Notes: generated by a model from the letters alone, not told the origin. Shown: positions 1 through 7,069, numbered from the stretch's first letter. The stretch: 64,000 bases of DNA from Mameliella sp. MMSF_3455 (GCF_030733205.1 NZ_JASHJL010000010.1:62001-126000), one strand, 5' to 3'. Translations and numbers: made by a program.

Positions 1-202
1 CACCGAAACGGGACGGGCCCAGGCGGCGAAGATCGCCCGCGACGAACGCCGTTGGGACGTTGCGCGCGAAATCCATCAGGATACCGGGCTGGCCGGGCGC
101 TATGACGGGCTGACACCGATCGAGGAGGTCTTTGCCCCTGACGAGATTGCCGAGTTCGACCGTCGCATCGGCGGTCCGCGCGCCAAACGAGAGGGGCCGT
201 GA
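1..202 (+). CDS. Metal ABC transporter permease, C-terminal fragment
   Basis: The open frame enters from the left edge and stops with TGA at 200-202, overlapping the start of the next permease gene. The visible 66 residues are hydrophilic and charged, ending in RIGGPRAKREGP. This fits the cytoplasmic C-terminal extension that some Mn/Zn/Fe ABC-3 permeases (SitC/MntC/TroC type) carry after their membrane segments. The assignment rests mostly on the translationally coupled downstream permease; only the tail is visible, so the family is inferred. Confidence 0.6.
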   Translation, partial: TETGRAQAAKIARDERRWDVAREIHQDTGLAGRYDGLTPIEEVFAPDEIAEFDRRIGGPRAKREGP

Positions 203-1128
203 TGGGCAGCGAATTCGTCATGTTCTCTCTGACGCCGATGCTGATCGGCGTGCTGGCCTCTGTCGCCTGCGCCCTGCCGGGAAATTTCCTGATCCTGCGG
301 CGGCAGGCGTTGATCGGCGATGCCATCAGCCATGTTGTCCTGCCCGGGATCGTGGTGGCTTTTCTGCTAACAGGCGTCGTGGCTGCGATCCCTATGTTGT
401 TGGGGGCCGCCGGGGCCGCCGTGGTGGCGGTTGTTCTGATCGAGGCGATCAAGCGCCTTGGCCGGATCGAGCCGGGCGCGGCGATGGGCGTGACCTTTAC
501 CACGCTCTTTGCCGGCGGCGTCTTGCTGCTTGAACAAAGCGATACGTCCAGCGTCCACCTGGACGTGGAGCACGCGCTGATGGGCAATCTTGAATCGCTG
601 GTCTGGCTGCGCGCGACGGACTGGTCCTCGCTGATCGATCCCTGGGCGCTGGCCGGCGTGCCCGAAGAATTGCCGCGCATTGCCGTGGTCTGCGCGGGCG
701 TGATCCTGCTGACGCTGGTCTTCTGGCGCTGGCTGAAGATTTCCACATTTGACGAGGGCTTTGCCCAGGCTTTGGGCCTGCCGGTGGGTGCGATCGGCAT
801 GGGGCTGGTCATCACGGCTGCGGTGGCTGCGGTGGCCGCCTTCGACGCGGTGGGGTCGATCATCGTGATCGCCATGTTCATCTGCCCGCCTGCGGCGGCG
901 AGGATGATGACCAACGGGCTGGAGCGGCAGGTCTGGTGGTCGGTGCTGTTCGCCGTGATATCTGCGGTGCTTGGGTATGTCCTGGCGGGCTACGGGCCGC
1001 TCTGGTTGGGCGGCGAAAATGCCGTCAGCGCTGCGGGCATGATTGCCACCGTCTCGGGGATCATCCTGGCGCTGGCCTGCGCCTTTGGCCCGCATCGCGC
1101 ACGCGTGGGCGCGCGCGCAGAGGTCTGA
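202..1128 (+). CDS. Mn/Zn/Fe ABC transporter permease (ABC-3 family)
   Basis: The 308-residue protein is almost entirely hydrophobic, with about eight to nine membrane segments, and has the ABC-3 hallmarks FLILRRQALIGDAISHVVLPG near the N terminus and DAVGSIIVIAMFICPPAAARM near the C terminus. It matches SitD/MntD/TroD permeases, which form the inner-membrane channel of a divalent-metal importer with a second permease, an ATPase and a periplasmic binding protein. It overlaps the upstream permease gene, so the two are one operon. An in-frame GTG lies at 199, but the ATG at 202 is better spaced from the GAGAGGGG box. The specific metal cannot be read from the sequence. Confidence 0.88.
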   Translation: MGSEFVMFSLTPMLIGVLASVACALPGNFLILRRQALIGDAISHVVLPGIVVAFLLTGVVAAIPMLLGAAGAAVVAVVLIEAIKRLGRIEPGAAMGVTFTTLFAGGVLLLEQSDTSSVHLDVEHALMGNLESLVWLRATDWSSLIDPWALAGVPEELPRIAVVCAGVILLTLVFWRWLKISTFDEGFAQALGLPVGAIGMGLVITAAVAAVAAFDAVGSIIVIAMFICPPAAARMMTNGLERQVWWSVLFAVISAVLGYVLAGYGPLWLGGENAVSAAGMIATVSGIILALACAFGPHRARVGARAEV

Positions 1129-1132
1129 AACG

Positions 1133-1159
1133 AAAAAACGGCCCGCATCAGGCGGGCCG
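1133..1159 (-). terminator. Rho-independent terminator of the nepR-ecfG operon
   Basis: Arms CGGCCCGC (1139-1146) and GCGGGCCG (1152-1159) close a four-base loop. Read on the minus strand the stem is followed by a run of six T (1138-1133). It lies 24 bases beyond the ecfG stop. Confidence 0.8.
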
Positions 1160-1183
1160 AGTTGTGTGAGGCGGCGAAACGGA

Positions 1184-1729
1184 TCAGGCGGCCGGGCGAG
1201 ACCCCACGACGCCCTGCGTGACGGAGTCCGTGATCTCGAGGCTTTCTTCCTCGGACAGTTCCATCAATTCAGCAAGGCGGGTGCGGGCGCGGCCCACGCG
1301 GCTCTTGATCGTGCCCACAGCGACGCCGCAGACCTCTGCCGCCTCTTCGTAGGCGAGGCCCTGAGCGCCGATCAGCACCAGCGCCTCGCGCTGGGTATCG
1401 GGCAGCTGGTCAAAGGCCACCTTGAAATCGCGGAGGTTCAGACGGCCATCGTGATCCGGTTTGGTCGCAAGACTTTCACCCATCGTGCCGTCGGCATCCT
1501 CGACCTCGCGCTTGCGCTTGCGCCGCAGCGAATAGAACGTGTTGCGCAGGATCGTGAACAGCCAAGCCCGCATGTTGGTGCCCTGCTGAAAGCTGTCGAT
1601 GTTCGTCCATGCCTTGACCAGCGTCTCCTGCACCAAGTCATCCGCCGTCGCGGCGTTCCGGGTCAGCGACAGCGCAAAGGCGCGCAACGAGCCGATATGA
1701 TCGGTCAGTTCCTCGCGGGGGTCACGCAT
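1184..1729 (-). CDS. ecfG: ECF sigma factor of the general stress response
   Basis: The 181-residue protein has a sigma region 2 with ADDLVQETLVKAW and a sigma region 4 helix-turn-helix with AEVCGVAVGTIKSRVGRARTRL. It is of the EcfG (ECF15) type that directs RNA polymerase to general stress promoters in alphaproteobacteria. It follows nepR with an 8-base overlap (1722-1729), and phyR lies divergently upstream, which is the classic arrangement. Transcription probably starts at the EcfG-type promoter at 1939-1963, giving positive autoregulation. Binding by NepR would keep it inactive. The assignment from context and sequence is firm. Confidence 0.95.
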   Translation of the reverse strand: MRDPREELTDHIGSLRAFALSLTRNAATADDLVQETLVKAWTNIDSFQQGTNMRAWLFTILRNTFYSLRRKRKREVEDADGTMGESLATKPDHDGRLNLRDFKVAFDQLPDTQREALVLIGAQGLAYEEAAEVCGVAVGTIKSRVGRARTRLAELMELSEEESLEITDSVTQGVVGSRPAA

Positions 1730-1904
1730 CTTGCTGGCCCCCGCTGCTTTTCTTTTCTTCGGCAGCCTTCAATTGTGCCAGCAGATCGGTGAACCGATCA
1801 GGCACGGGCTGTTGGGCCATATCATCGAAGGCCTGCCTCAAGTTCCGGTCGATTTCATCGACGACTCTTGAATTGAGTTGTTTTCGCGTCATGTGTCTTG
1901 TCAT
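1722..1904 (-). CDS. nepR: Anti-sigma factor NepR
   Basis: This is a small protein of about 60 residues with the NepR core: an amphipathic helix around VVDEIDRNLRQAFDDM followed by PVPDRFTDLLAQLKAAE. In the family these two helices clamp EcfG, or PhyR when PhyR is phosphorylated. I chose the ATG at 1904 because a TTG at 1919 only adds RDPK and an ATG at 1892 would trim the N terminus; either alternative leaves the helices intact. It is the first gene of the minus-strand operon, about 28 bases from the start predicted by the promoter at 1939-1963. Confidence 0.9.
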   Translation of the reverse strand: MTRHMTRKQLNSRVVDEIDRNLRQAFDDMAQQPVPDRFTDLLAQLKAAEEKKSSGGQQDA

Positions 1905-1930
1905 CTTTGGATCTCGCAACGCCTCATTAC

Positions 1931-1956
1931 GGAACCAAAACGTTGCAGCCTGCGTT
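1931..1956 (+). promoter_or_regulatory. EcfG-type promoter of phyR
   Basis: The -35 element GGAAC is at 1931-1935 and the -10 element CGTT at 1953-1956, separated by 17 bases. This matches the general stress consensus GGAAC-N16/17-CGTT. The predicted transcript starts around 1963, about 30 bases before the phyR ATG. It shares almost all its bases with the opposite promoter at 1939-1963. Confidence 0.85.
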
Positions 1957-1963
1957 CGGTTCC
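1939..1963 (-). promoter_or_regulatory. EcfG-type promoter of nepR-ecfG
   Basis: On the minus strand GGAAC occupies 1963-1959 and CGTT 1942-1939 with a 16-base spacer. It is interlocked with the phyR promoter in a 33-base near-palindrome (1931-1963), so polymerase on one side should exclude the other. Confidence 0.85.
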
Positions 1964-1994
1964 ATAGGTAGCACTAATATTTGGAGCAACAAGC

Positions 1995-2807
1995 ATGACG
2001 GCTCAGTCATCTTCGGACATGACAACCGCAATCGGCGGCAACCTTCCCTACCTGCGCCGCTACGCCCGCGCACTCACCGGGCGCCAAGACAGCGGCGACC
2101 GCTATGCCGCTGCAGCGCTTGAGGCGATCCTGAACGACCCCGAACTGTACGATGCGGGCCTAACCGACAAGGTCGCGCTGTTCCGCGTGTTCCATGCGAT
2201 CTGGATGTCCTCGGGCATGCCGGTCGAAGATGGGGGCGAAACGGGGCTGGCCGCGCGGGCGCAGAAACACCTGTCGCGCTTGACGGAAAACACGCGCGAG
2301 GCGCTTTTGCTGCACACGATCGAGGAATTCTCGATCGAGGAGGTCGCCCAGATCATGCAGGTCTCGGCCGAGGAAGCGGGACAGTATGTCGACACGGCCT
2401 TCCTGGAGATGCGCGATGCGATTTCCGGCAAGATCATGATCATCGAGGACGAAGCGGTCATCGCGATGGATCTTGAAAGCATCGTGATGGACATGGGACA
2501 CCGTGTGACCGGGGTCGCCCGGACCGAGGCGGCGGCGCTGGATCTTGCCGGCAGCGAAGCCCCGGACCTGATCCTGTCGGACATCCAGCTGGCGGATGAT
2601 TCCAGCGGTATCGACGCGGTCAACCAGATCCTTGACCGCGACGGAGAGCGGCCGGTGATCTTCATCACCGCCTTCCCGGAACGTCTGCTGACAGGCGAGG
2701 GGCCGGAGCCGGCCTTCCTGATTTCCAAGCCGTACACCGAAAACCAGGTGCGGTCGGCGGTCAGCCAGGCGCTGTTCTTTGCCTCGACAGAGACATTGAT
2801 CCGCTGA
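1995..2807 (+). CDS. phyR: Anti-anti-sigma response regulator PhyR
   Basis: The 270-residue protein has an N-terminal sigma-like domain (about 15-140) that mimics EcfG and a C-terminal receiver domain (about 146-265). The receiver has the acidic pair in IIEDE, the phospho-acceptor Asp196 in LILSDIQLA, Thr225 and Lys245 in ISKPY. Phosphorylation opens the protein so that the sigma-like domain takes NepR away from EcfG. A GGAGC box lies 8 bases before the ATG. It is divergent from nepR-ecfG and driven by the promoter at 1931-1956. Confidence 0.96.
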   Translation: MTAQSSSDMTTAIGGNLPYLRRYARALTGRQDSGDRYAAAALEAILNDPELYDAGLTDKVALFRVFHAIWMSSGMPVEDGGETGLAARAQKHLSRLTENTREALLLHTIEEFSIEEVAQIMQVSAEEAGQYVDTAFLEMRDAISGKIMIIEDEAVIAMDLESIVMDMGHRVTGVARTEAAALDLAGSEAPDLILSDIQLADDSSGIDAVNQILDRDGERPVIFITAFPERLLTGEGPEPAFLISKPYTENQVRSAVSQALFFASTETLIR

Positions 2808-2829
2808 CCGGATCGCTGGTGCGAACAAG

Positions 2830-2859
2830 AAAAGGCCCGCCGGTTTCGGCGGGCCTTTT
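2830..2859. terminator. Bidirectional terminator between phyR and dps
   Basis: A stem of AAAGGCCCGCC with GGCGGGCCTTTT encloses GGTTTC. It has A runs on the left and T runs on the right, so it can end both phyR (plus) and the convergent dps (minus). Confidence 0.85.
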
Positions 2860-2878
2860 GTTTGCGCAGGTCGGTGCC

Positions 2879-3376
2879 TCAGCTTTTTGCCAGAGCGCGC
2901 AGCATCCAGGCTGCCTTTTCGTGAAAGGCGCTGCGCGCGGTCGCCAAGTCTTCGGTCACAGGGTCACGATGCGTGTCGGCCAAGGCGATCAGCGCATGCA
3001 GCCGATGTGCCAGTTTCTCGTGATCATGGGCCAGTTCCACGATCATGTCGGCGGTTGTCGCCTTGGCGGACACGTCGTCGACCCGCGATCTGTTGGTGAT
3101 GTCGTCCAGGCGCGCCGGTGCAAGATGGCCCAGGGCGCGGATCCGTTCGGCCAGCTCATCAGCCGCAGCAAAGAGATCCTGGTACTGTTCTTCGGTCAGG
3201 TTGTGCACGGAAAAGAACAGCGGCCCTTCGACGTTCCAGTGAATTGCGTGGGTCTTGAACAGCAACCGGTAGGTGTCGGCCAATACGTCCGACAGGCCGC
3301 TTGCCAGGGTTTCGGTGTCCTTGACCCCGGTGGAAACGGAATCTTCGGTGGGAACGACCTTCAGCGAGTCAGTCAT
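2879..3376 (-). CDS. dps: Dps-family ferritin-like DNA-protection protein
   Basis: The 165-residue protein has the Dps dinuclear iron signature: THAIHWNVEGPLFFSVHNL, with the ligand histidines and aspartate-type positions, and then the AADELAERIRALG helix. Dps forms a 12-mer cage that oxidises and stores iron with hydrogen peroxide and can shield DNA. An AAAGGAG box precedes the ATG by 6 bases. An EcfG-type promoter at 3408-3432 predicts a leader of about 25 bases. Dps is a standard general-stress effector in alphaproteobacteria. Confidence 0.93.
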   Translation of the reverse strand: MTDSLKVVPTEDSVSTGVKDTETLASGLSDVLADTYRLLFKTHAIHWNVEGPLFFSVHNLTEEQYQDLFAAADELAERIRALGHLAPARLDDITNRSRVDDVSAKATTADMIVELAHDHEKLAHRLHALIALADTHRDPVTEDLATARSAFHEKAAWMLRALAKS

Positions 3377-3407
3377 CTAAGTCTCCTTTTTCGTTGGTTA
3401 ATCAGAC

Positions 3408-3432
3408 AACGAACAGCATCCGGAAAGGTTCC
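3408..3432 (-). promoter_or_regulatory. EcfG-type promoter of dps
   Basis: GGAAC at 3432-3428 and CGTT at 3411-3408 on the minus strand are separated by 16 bases. The site lies 32 bases upstream of the dps ATG. Confidence 0.85.
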
Positions 3433-3446
3433 GGACAAGGTGTCGC

Positions 3447-3472
3447 GGAACGCAAGGAGAGAGGTCGGCGTT
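3447..3472 (+). promoter_or_regulatory. EcfG-type promoter of a small membrane protein gene
   Basis: GGAAC at 3447-3451 and CGTT at 3469-3472 are separated by 17 bases. The predicted start near 3480 leaves about 22 bases before the ATG at 3502. It is back to back with the dps promoter. Confidence 0.82.
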
Positions 3473-3501
3473 TCCTTGCGAACAACTGCAGAGGAAGCAA
3501 A

Positions 3502-3699
3502 ATGTCCCCACCTGACACCGACATCGAAAGACAAACGCGCCGCCATCGTCCTGCATTGACCGGCATCGGAACCGCAGGAGCGGTCGCGGCGCTCTTGTTG
3601 GCAGGTCTACTGGTCTACATCACCATGAGCGCTGATGCGCCCGAAGGGGCAGAGACACAGATCGACGGGCGCACCGGAGCTGTGACATACGCTGATTGA
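3502..3699 (+). CDS. Small single-pass membrane protein, stress-controlled
   Basis: This 65-residue protein has a basic, Arg-rich N terminus (ERQTRRHRP), one membrane helix around residues 20-42 (GTAGAVAALLLAGLLVYITM) and a short acidic tail. I do not recognise a family. A GAGGAAG box sits 5 bases before the ATG and a full EcfG-type promoter lies at 3447-3472. These support it as a real gene although the frame stays open further upstream. A terminator follows at 3712-3744. Confidence 0.75.
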   Translation: MSPPDTDIERQTRRHRPALTGIGTAGAVAALLLAGLLVYITMSADAPEGAETQIDGRTGAVTYAD

Positions 3700-3711
3700 C
3701 CGCCGCATATG

Positions 3712-3744
3712 AAAAGGCCCAGGCTGTACCAGCCTGGGCCTTTT
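3712..3744. terminator. Bidirectional terminator
   Basis: A long perfect stem AAAAGGCCCAGGCTG pairs with CAGCCTGGGCCTTTT around a very short loop. It lies between the convergent genes 3502-3699 and 3769-3963. Confidence 0.85.
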
Positions 3745-3768
3745 CCGTGATCGGATCTGGCAGTTCGG

Positions 3769-3963
3769 TCAGGCCAGGCGGCGCGTGGCGCGCGGGCCCG
3801 CGATCAGCCAGATGATGAAGCCCAGCAGTGGCAGCAACAGCACGAACAGCGTCCACAGGACCTTTCCGCCGGTGCTTGCGCTGGAATTGACGATGTTGAC
3901 GATTGCCCAGACCGCGAGGCCCAACAGGATCAATCCGCCCAAACCTGCAATTTCGATACCCAT
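3769..3963 (-). CDS. PLDc_N-type small membrane protein
   Basis: This 64-residue protein has two membrane helices (GLGGLILLGLAVWAIVNIV and VLWTLFVLLLPLLGFIIWLIAG) separated by a polar turn with GGKVLW. It resembles the stand-alone phospholipase D-nuclease N-terminal (PLDc_N) membrane domain, often linked to envelope stress. Its start has an AAGGAGA box. It lies 30 bases downstream of the gene at 3994-4254 and is probably co-transcribed from the EcfG-type promoter at 4348-4372. Confidence 0.8.
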   Translation of the reverse strand: MGIEIAGLGGLILLGLAVWAIVNIVNSSASTGGKVLWTLFVLLLPLLGFIIWLIAGPRATRRLA

Positions 3964-3993
3964 GATAGTCTCCTTTCGGTTTCGTGTCGCGGT

Positions 3994-4254
3994 TCAGCCG
4001 CGCAGTGCGTCGATCAGTTCCGACTTGGTCATCTTCGAACGGCCATCGACATCCAGTTCACGCGCCCGGTCGTACAGTTCATCGCGGGTCCACTCTTCGT
4101 AGGGGGCCGCCTTGCCGCCCTTGCGGGACGGGGCCATGTTGTCGTTCGCCTGTGCATTGGCGATCGCCGCGGCCTTCGGCTTGGCGTAGCCCTTGTCGCG
4201 CAGTGCCTGGTAGGTTTCGTCGTCCTCGATCGAGGGGCCGTGTTGCTTGGCCAT
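3994..4254 (-). CDS. Small protein with C-terminal Rho-N-like (SAP-type) helix domain
   Basis: The 86-residue protein starts MAKQHGPSIEDDETYQALR and has an Ala/Lys-rich middle. Its C-terminal segment EWTRDELYDRARELDVDG then SKMTKSELIDALR has the Rho termination factor N-terminal-like fold, a helical nucleic-acid-binding motif. Such proteins are common in stress regulons; the exact role is unknown. The ATG at 4254 has an AGGAGAC box 6 bases upstream, so the longer open frame upstream is not used. An EcfG-type promoter is at 4348-4372. Confidence 0.83.
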   Translation of the reverse strand: MAKQHGPSIEDDETYQALRDKGYAKPKAAAIANAQANDNMAPSRKGGKAAPYEEWTRDELYDRARELDVDGRSKMTKSELIDALRG

Positions 4255-4347
4255 CGCTTCGTCTCCTGCATACTTGTCCCGCATGCGACCGGCTTGGCGG
4301 TTTTGCATTGCCGGCGGGTTCGAAAGTGCGAAACTGTTCAGGGATGA

Positions 4348-4372
4348 AACGCCCGGCGCCCGCGGCGGTTCC
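4348..4372 (-). promoter_or_regulatory. EcfG-type promoter of the 4254-3769 operon
   Basis: Minus-strand GGAAC at 4372-4368 and CGTT at 4351-4348 have a 16-base spacer. The predicted leader is about 85 bases. Confidence 0.82.
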
Positions 4373-4415
4373 CTTTGTTTCGCGCCGCTGCCACTAAAAT
4401 GCGCCGGTTTTTTCG

Positions 4416-4441
4416 GGAACCGGCAGGGGGGAAGGAGCGTT
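4416..4441 (+). promoter_or_regulatory. EcfG-type promoter of the amidoligase operon
   Basis: GGAAC at 4416-4420 and CGTT at 4438-4441 have a 17-base spacer. The predicted start falls at about 4448-4450, on the ATG of the next gene, so the transcript may be leaderless. Confidence 0.82.
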
Positions 4442-4449
4442 GCGCAGGC

Positions 4450-5412
4450 ATGGACAACAGCAATCGTGTCGGCGGGTTTCGCGCCCTGCCCAATGAGAAA
4501 ACGCGTGCCGGCAAACTGCGCCGTTGCGGAATCGAAATAGAGTTTTCGGGAGTTGACGAGGCAAATACCGCGCAGATCGTGGCCCGGACGCTGGGCGGCG
4601 TGGTCAAGCAACAGGGGCAGCATCTGTTCACGATCGAGGACAGTGGCCTTGGCACGATCTGCGTCGAGCTGGACACGCGGTATGCAAAGCCCGGACAGCA
4701 GTTCCTGCCCGAAGGTGTGCTGGATGCCGCCCGCGCCGTCGTGCCCGTCGAAGTGGTCACGCCCCCATTGACGCCAGAGCAGATGGACCGGGTGCTGGAC
4801 CTGACCGAGGCTCTTCGAAACGCTGGTGGCAAGGGTACGTCTGACAGCCTATTTGCCGGGTTCGGCATCCATTTCAATCCCGAGATCACCGGATACGACG
4901 ATCCCTACATGCTGCGTACGGTGGTCGCCTATGGCCTTCTGGAACCTTGGCTGCGCGACTGGCGCCCGCTGGACATGTCGCGCCGCATCCTTCCCTTTGT
5001 CGATCCTTGGCCCGTGCAGTTCACCGATGCGCTTGTCACAGCCGAGGATCTGGACCTGGCGGTGCTCCGGGACTTGGTTCACAAACATCTCCACGGGCGG
5101 AACTACGGGCTGGATCTCTTGCCGATCCTGCATGCGCATGACCCCGATGGGTTTGCGGCGACCTTCGGAAAGGAGGCCAGCGGCGCCCGTCCTGCCTTTC
5201 ACTTTCGCCTGCCGGATTGCCGCCTGGATGAGCCGGAATGGTCGATCGCGGACGAATGGGAACGATGGTGGCTGGTCGAAGCGCTGGCGACGGACGAAGC
5301 GCGCTTTGACAGGTTGCACGAGGCCTGGCGGCGTGGTGGCGGACATGGCGGGCGCTGGGTAGAGGAAGTGATCCAGGTGATCGGCAAGAACGGCGAGGAG
5401 CTGTTCCGGTGA
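4450..5412 (+). CDS. Putative amidoligase (COOH-NH2 ligase superfamily)
   Basis: The 320-residue protein has the amidoligase-type opening RRCGIEIEFSGVDE, then a strand with ICVELDTRY, VPVEVVTPPL and a GFGIHFNPEI segment. These acidic and His strands fit the glutamine-synthetase-like fold of the uncharacterised Amidoligase_2 family, which is predicted to join an amine to a carboxylate using ATP. The partner substrate is unknown. It overlaps the next gene, a glutamine amidotransferase-like hydrolase, and this pairing is a recurrent neighbourhood for the family. The start at 4450 is chosen because the frame upstream crosses the promoter at 4416-4441. Confidence 0.82.
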   Translation: MDNSNRVGGFRALPNEKTRAGKLRRCGIEIEFSGVDEANTAQIVARTLGGVVKQQGQHLFTIEDSGLGTICVELDTRYAKPGQQFLPEGVLDAARAVVPVEVVTPPLTPEQMDRVLDLTEALRNAGGKGTSDSLFAGFGIHFNPEITGYDDPYMLRTVVAYGLLEPWLRDWRPLDMSRRILPFVDPWPVQFTDALVTAEDLDLAVLRDLVHKHLHGRNYGLDLLPILHAHDPDGFAATFGKEASGARPAFHFRLPDCRLDEPEWSIADEWERWWLVEALATDEARFDRLHEAWRRGGGHGGRWVEEVIQVIGKNGEELFR

Positions 5413-6110
5413 GCCGCCCCTTGATCGCAGTGACCACCTCGACACGTTCGGGGTGGCGCATTTTTCCGCTGGTGCGACTGAATCTCTGGTTGGCCGGGGC
5501 GCGTGCCCTGCGGTGGACAACGCGGTCGGACATCGACCTTGACCGCGTCGACGGCGTCATCATCGGTGGCGGCGACGACATCTCGCCCGATCTGTACGGT
5601 GCCCGTCTTGAAGTGACCGCGCGGTTGGACCACGACCGCGACGCAATGGAACACGACATCGCACGCAAGGCGCTGTCCAGCGGCATTCCCGTGCTGGGCA
5701 TCTGCCGCGGGGCACAGATGCTCAACGTCGCGGCGGGCGGGACTCTGCACCAGGATGCCTGGTCCCTTTATCCCGAGGCCCAGCCGATCAAGACCATCCT
5801 GCCGCGGCGCGAGGTACATGTCCAAGCAGGGACGCAACTGGCAGCCTGGTCGGGTGAGGCGCCGATGGCCGTCAATGCCCTGCATACCCAGGCCGTCGAT
5901 CGGCTGGGCCGGGATTTTCGCGTCGCCGCGCGCGATACGCACGGCATGGTGCAGGCCATCGAACGCTGTCACGATCCCTTTGCGCTAGGCGTGCAGTGGC
6001 ATCCCGAACACCTGTTTTATGCACATCGGCAGCGCGCGATCTTTCGCGCGCTAAGCCGCGCTGCATTGGCCTATTCAGAAGACCGGTCGCAAATCCTCTC
6101 GCCCGCATGA
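5409..6110 (+). CDS. Class I glutamine amidotransferase-like / peptidase C26 hydrolase
   Basis: The 233-residue protein has the GAT1 nucleophile elbow VLGICRGAQMLNVAAGG with Cys99 and the partner motif GVQWHPEH with His198 and Glu200. It resembles gamma-glutamyl-GABA hydrolases (PuuD type). Its GTG start overlaps the amidoligase stop, so the two are translationally coupled and likely act on the same compound, for example making and trimming a gamma-glutamyl amide. That substrate link is inference. A terminator follows at 6126-6156. Confidence 0.85.
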   Translation: MSRPLIAVTTSTRSGWRIFPLVRLNLWLAGARALRWTTRSDIDLDRVDGVIIGGGDDISPDLYGARLEVTARLDHDRDAMEHDIARKALSSGIPVLGICRGAQMLNVAAGGTLHQDAWSLYPEAQPIKTILPRREVHVQAGTQLAAWSGEAPMAVNALHTQAVDRLGRDFRVAARDTHGMVQAIERCHDPFALGVQWHPEHLFYAHRQRAIFRALSRAALAYSEDRSQILSPA

Positions 6111-6125
6111 GTGCCCCCTGAATAC

Positions 6126-6156
6126 GAAAAAGGCCCGCCGGAGTGGCGGGCCTTTT
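6126..6156. terminator. Bidirectional terminator
   Basis: The stem AAAAAGGCCCGCC pairs with GGCGGGCCTTTT around GGAGT. It lies between the convergent amidotransferase-like gene (plus) and csbD-like gene (minus). It is nearly identical to the terminator at 2830-2859. Confidence 0.85.
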
Positions 6157-6177
6157 GTCGTGTCAGCCGTTTGTTGT

Positions 6178-6375
6178 TCAGACCTTTGCCAGGATGTCGT
6201 CCAGCGTCTTGCGGGCTTCGTCCTTGGTCTGGCCCAGCCGCTGCTGTAGCTTGCCTTCCAACTGCTCGCGGTCGCCGCGAGCCTCTTCCAGTTCGTCTTC
6301 CGAAAGCACGCCATAGGCTTCGCGCAGACGGCCTTTGATCTCGGTCCATTTTCCTTCGAGGCGATCCCTGTCCAT
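6178..6375 (-). CDS. CsbD family stress protein
   Basis: The 65-residue hydrophilic protein opens with MDRDRLEGKWTEIKGRLREA, the diagnostic CsbD signature, and continues as charged helices. CsbD-like proteins are abundant, small general-stress proteins of unknown mechanism. An AAGGAGAT box sits 5 bases before the ATG. The EcfG-type promoter at 6431-6455 gives it its own stress-dependent transcript, and a terminator follows at 6126-6156. Confidence 0.92.
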   Translation of the reverse strand: MDRDRLEGKWTEIKGRLREAYGVLSEDELEEARGDREQLEGKLQQRLGQTKDEARKTLDDILAKV

Positions 6376-6430
6376 CGGATATCTCCTTTGCATCTCATTG
6401 CCCGGAGCCGTTCCGGGCCTCTGTTGGTAG

Positions 6431-6455
6431 AACGCCCCGCAGGGCGATCCGTTCC
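6431..6455 (-). promoter_or_regulatory. EcfG-type promoter of the csbD-like gene
   Basis: Minus-strand GGAAC at 6455-6451 and CGTT at 6434-6431 have a 16-base spacer. The site begins only 3 bases beyond the stop of the upstream gene (6459). Confidence 0.83.
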
Positions 6456-6458
6456 ACC

Positions 6459-6926
6459 TCAGGCGGCGTCTTCCAGAGCGCGGGTGATCGCAGTCTCGAT
6501 CTCGTCCAGCGGATGGTTGGTCAGTACCTTCGGCAGGTCCAGCACCAGTTTGGAGGCGACCTCCTCGTGCATTTCCTCGCGCAGAGCGCTCAGCACCGGG
6601 CGGCTTGCAGCGATGATAAGCCGGTCGAACTTGCCGGCATGGGCGGCCTTGTAGAGGTCCTCGCTGATGGTCTTGGCAAAGCGTTCCTTTTCCAACTCGT
6701 GCCAATCGGTGTCATCCACGGCGGAGCGCTGTGCGCCGGGCCCGTCGTTGAAACGGCCGGGGCGGTTCTCGGCCCAGTCCTGTGCCTTGGGATTTTCCTG
6801 ATCCGCGCGGTCCCGCACCACCAGGTGCAGATGCGCCTTGTCGCCCTTGTTCACCAGATACAGCGCCTTTTCTCCATCGGCGATCAGCACCCAGGTGCCA
6901 TGCGGCACGCCCTTGGCTCTCATCAT
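6459..6926 (-). CDS. Host-attachment / baeRF-like family protein
   Basis: The 155-residue protein starts MMRAKGVPHGTWVLIADGEKALYLV, typical of the Host_attach family, whose fold resembles the eRF1 middle domain. The C terminus has FDRLIIAASRPVLSALREEMHEEV and LDLPKVLTNHPLDEIETAI. Despite the name the function is unsettled; a link to ribosome rescue or RNA has been proposed from the fold. The first of two tandem ATGs has an AGGAGG box 8 bases upstream. The promoter at 7040-7065 gives a leader of about 105 bases. Confidence 0.88.
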   Translation of the reverse strand: MMRAKGVPHGTWVLIADGEKALYLVNKGDKAHLHLVVRDRADQENPKAQDWAENRPGRFNDGPGAQRSAVDDTDWHELEKERFAKTISEDLYKAAHAGKFDRLIIAASRPVLSALREEMHEEVASKLVLDLPKVLTNHPLDEIETAITRALEDAA

Positions 6927-7039
6927 GTCGTGATCCTCCTTTGTTGTCCGTGGTGACATCGGGGCGGCCAGTCGGCTGCTCGCAGGCAGCGACTGCCCGG
7001 CGCGCAGAGCGCGTTCGCTCTGCACGCTGGCAAGAAACC

Positions 7040-7065
7040 AACGCGCGAATGCGGGCCGGTGTTCC
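7040..7065 (-). promoter_or_regulatory. EcfG-type promoter of the host-attachment-type gene
   Basis: Minus-strand GGAAC at 7065-7061 and CGTT at 7043-7040 have a 17-base spacer. It lies just beyond the stop of the PLD-family gene (7070), separating the two transcripts. Confidence 0.83.
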
Positions 7066-7069
7066 CTGC

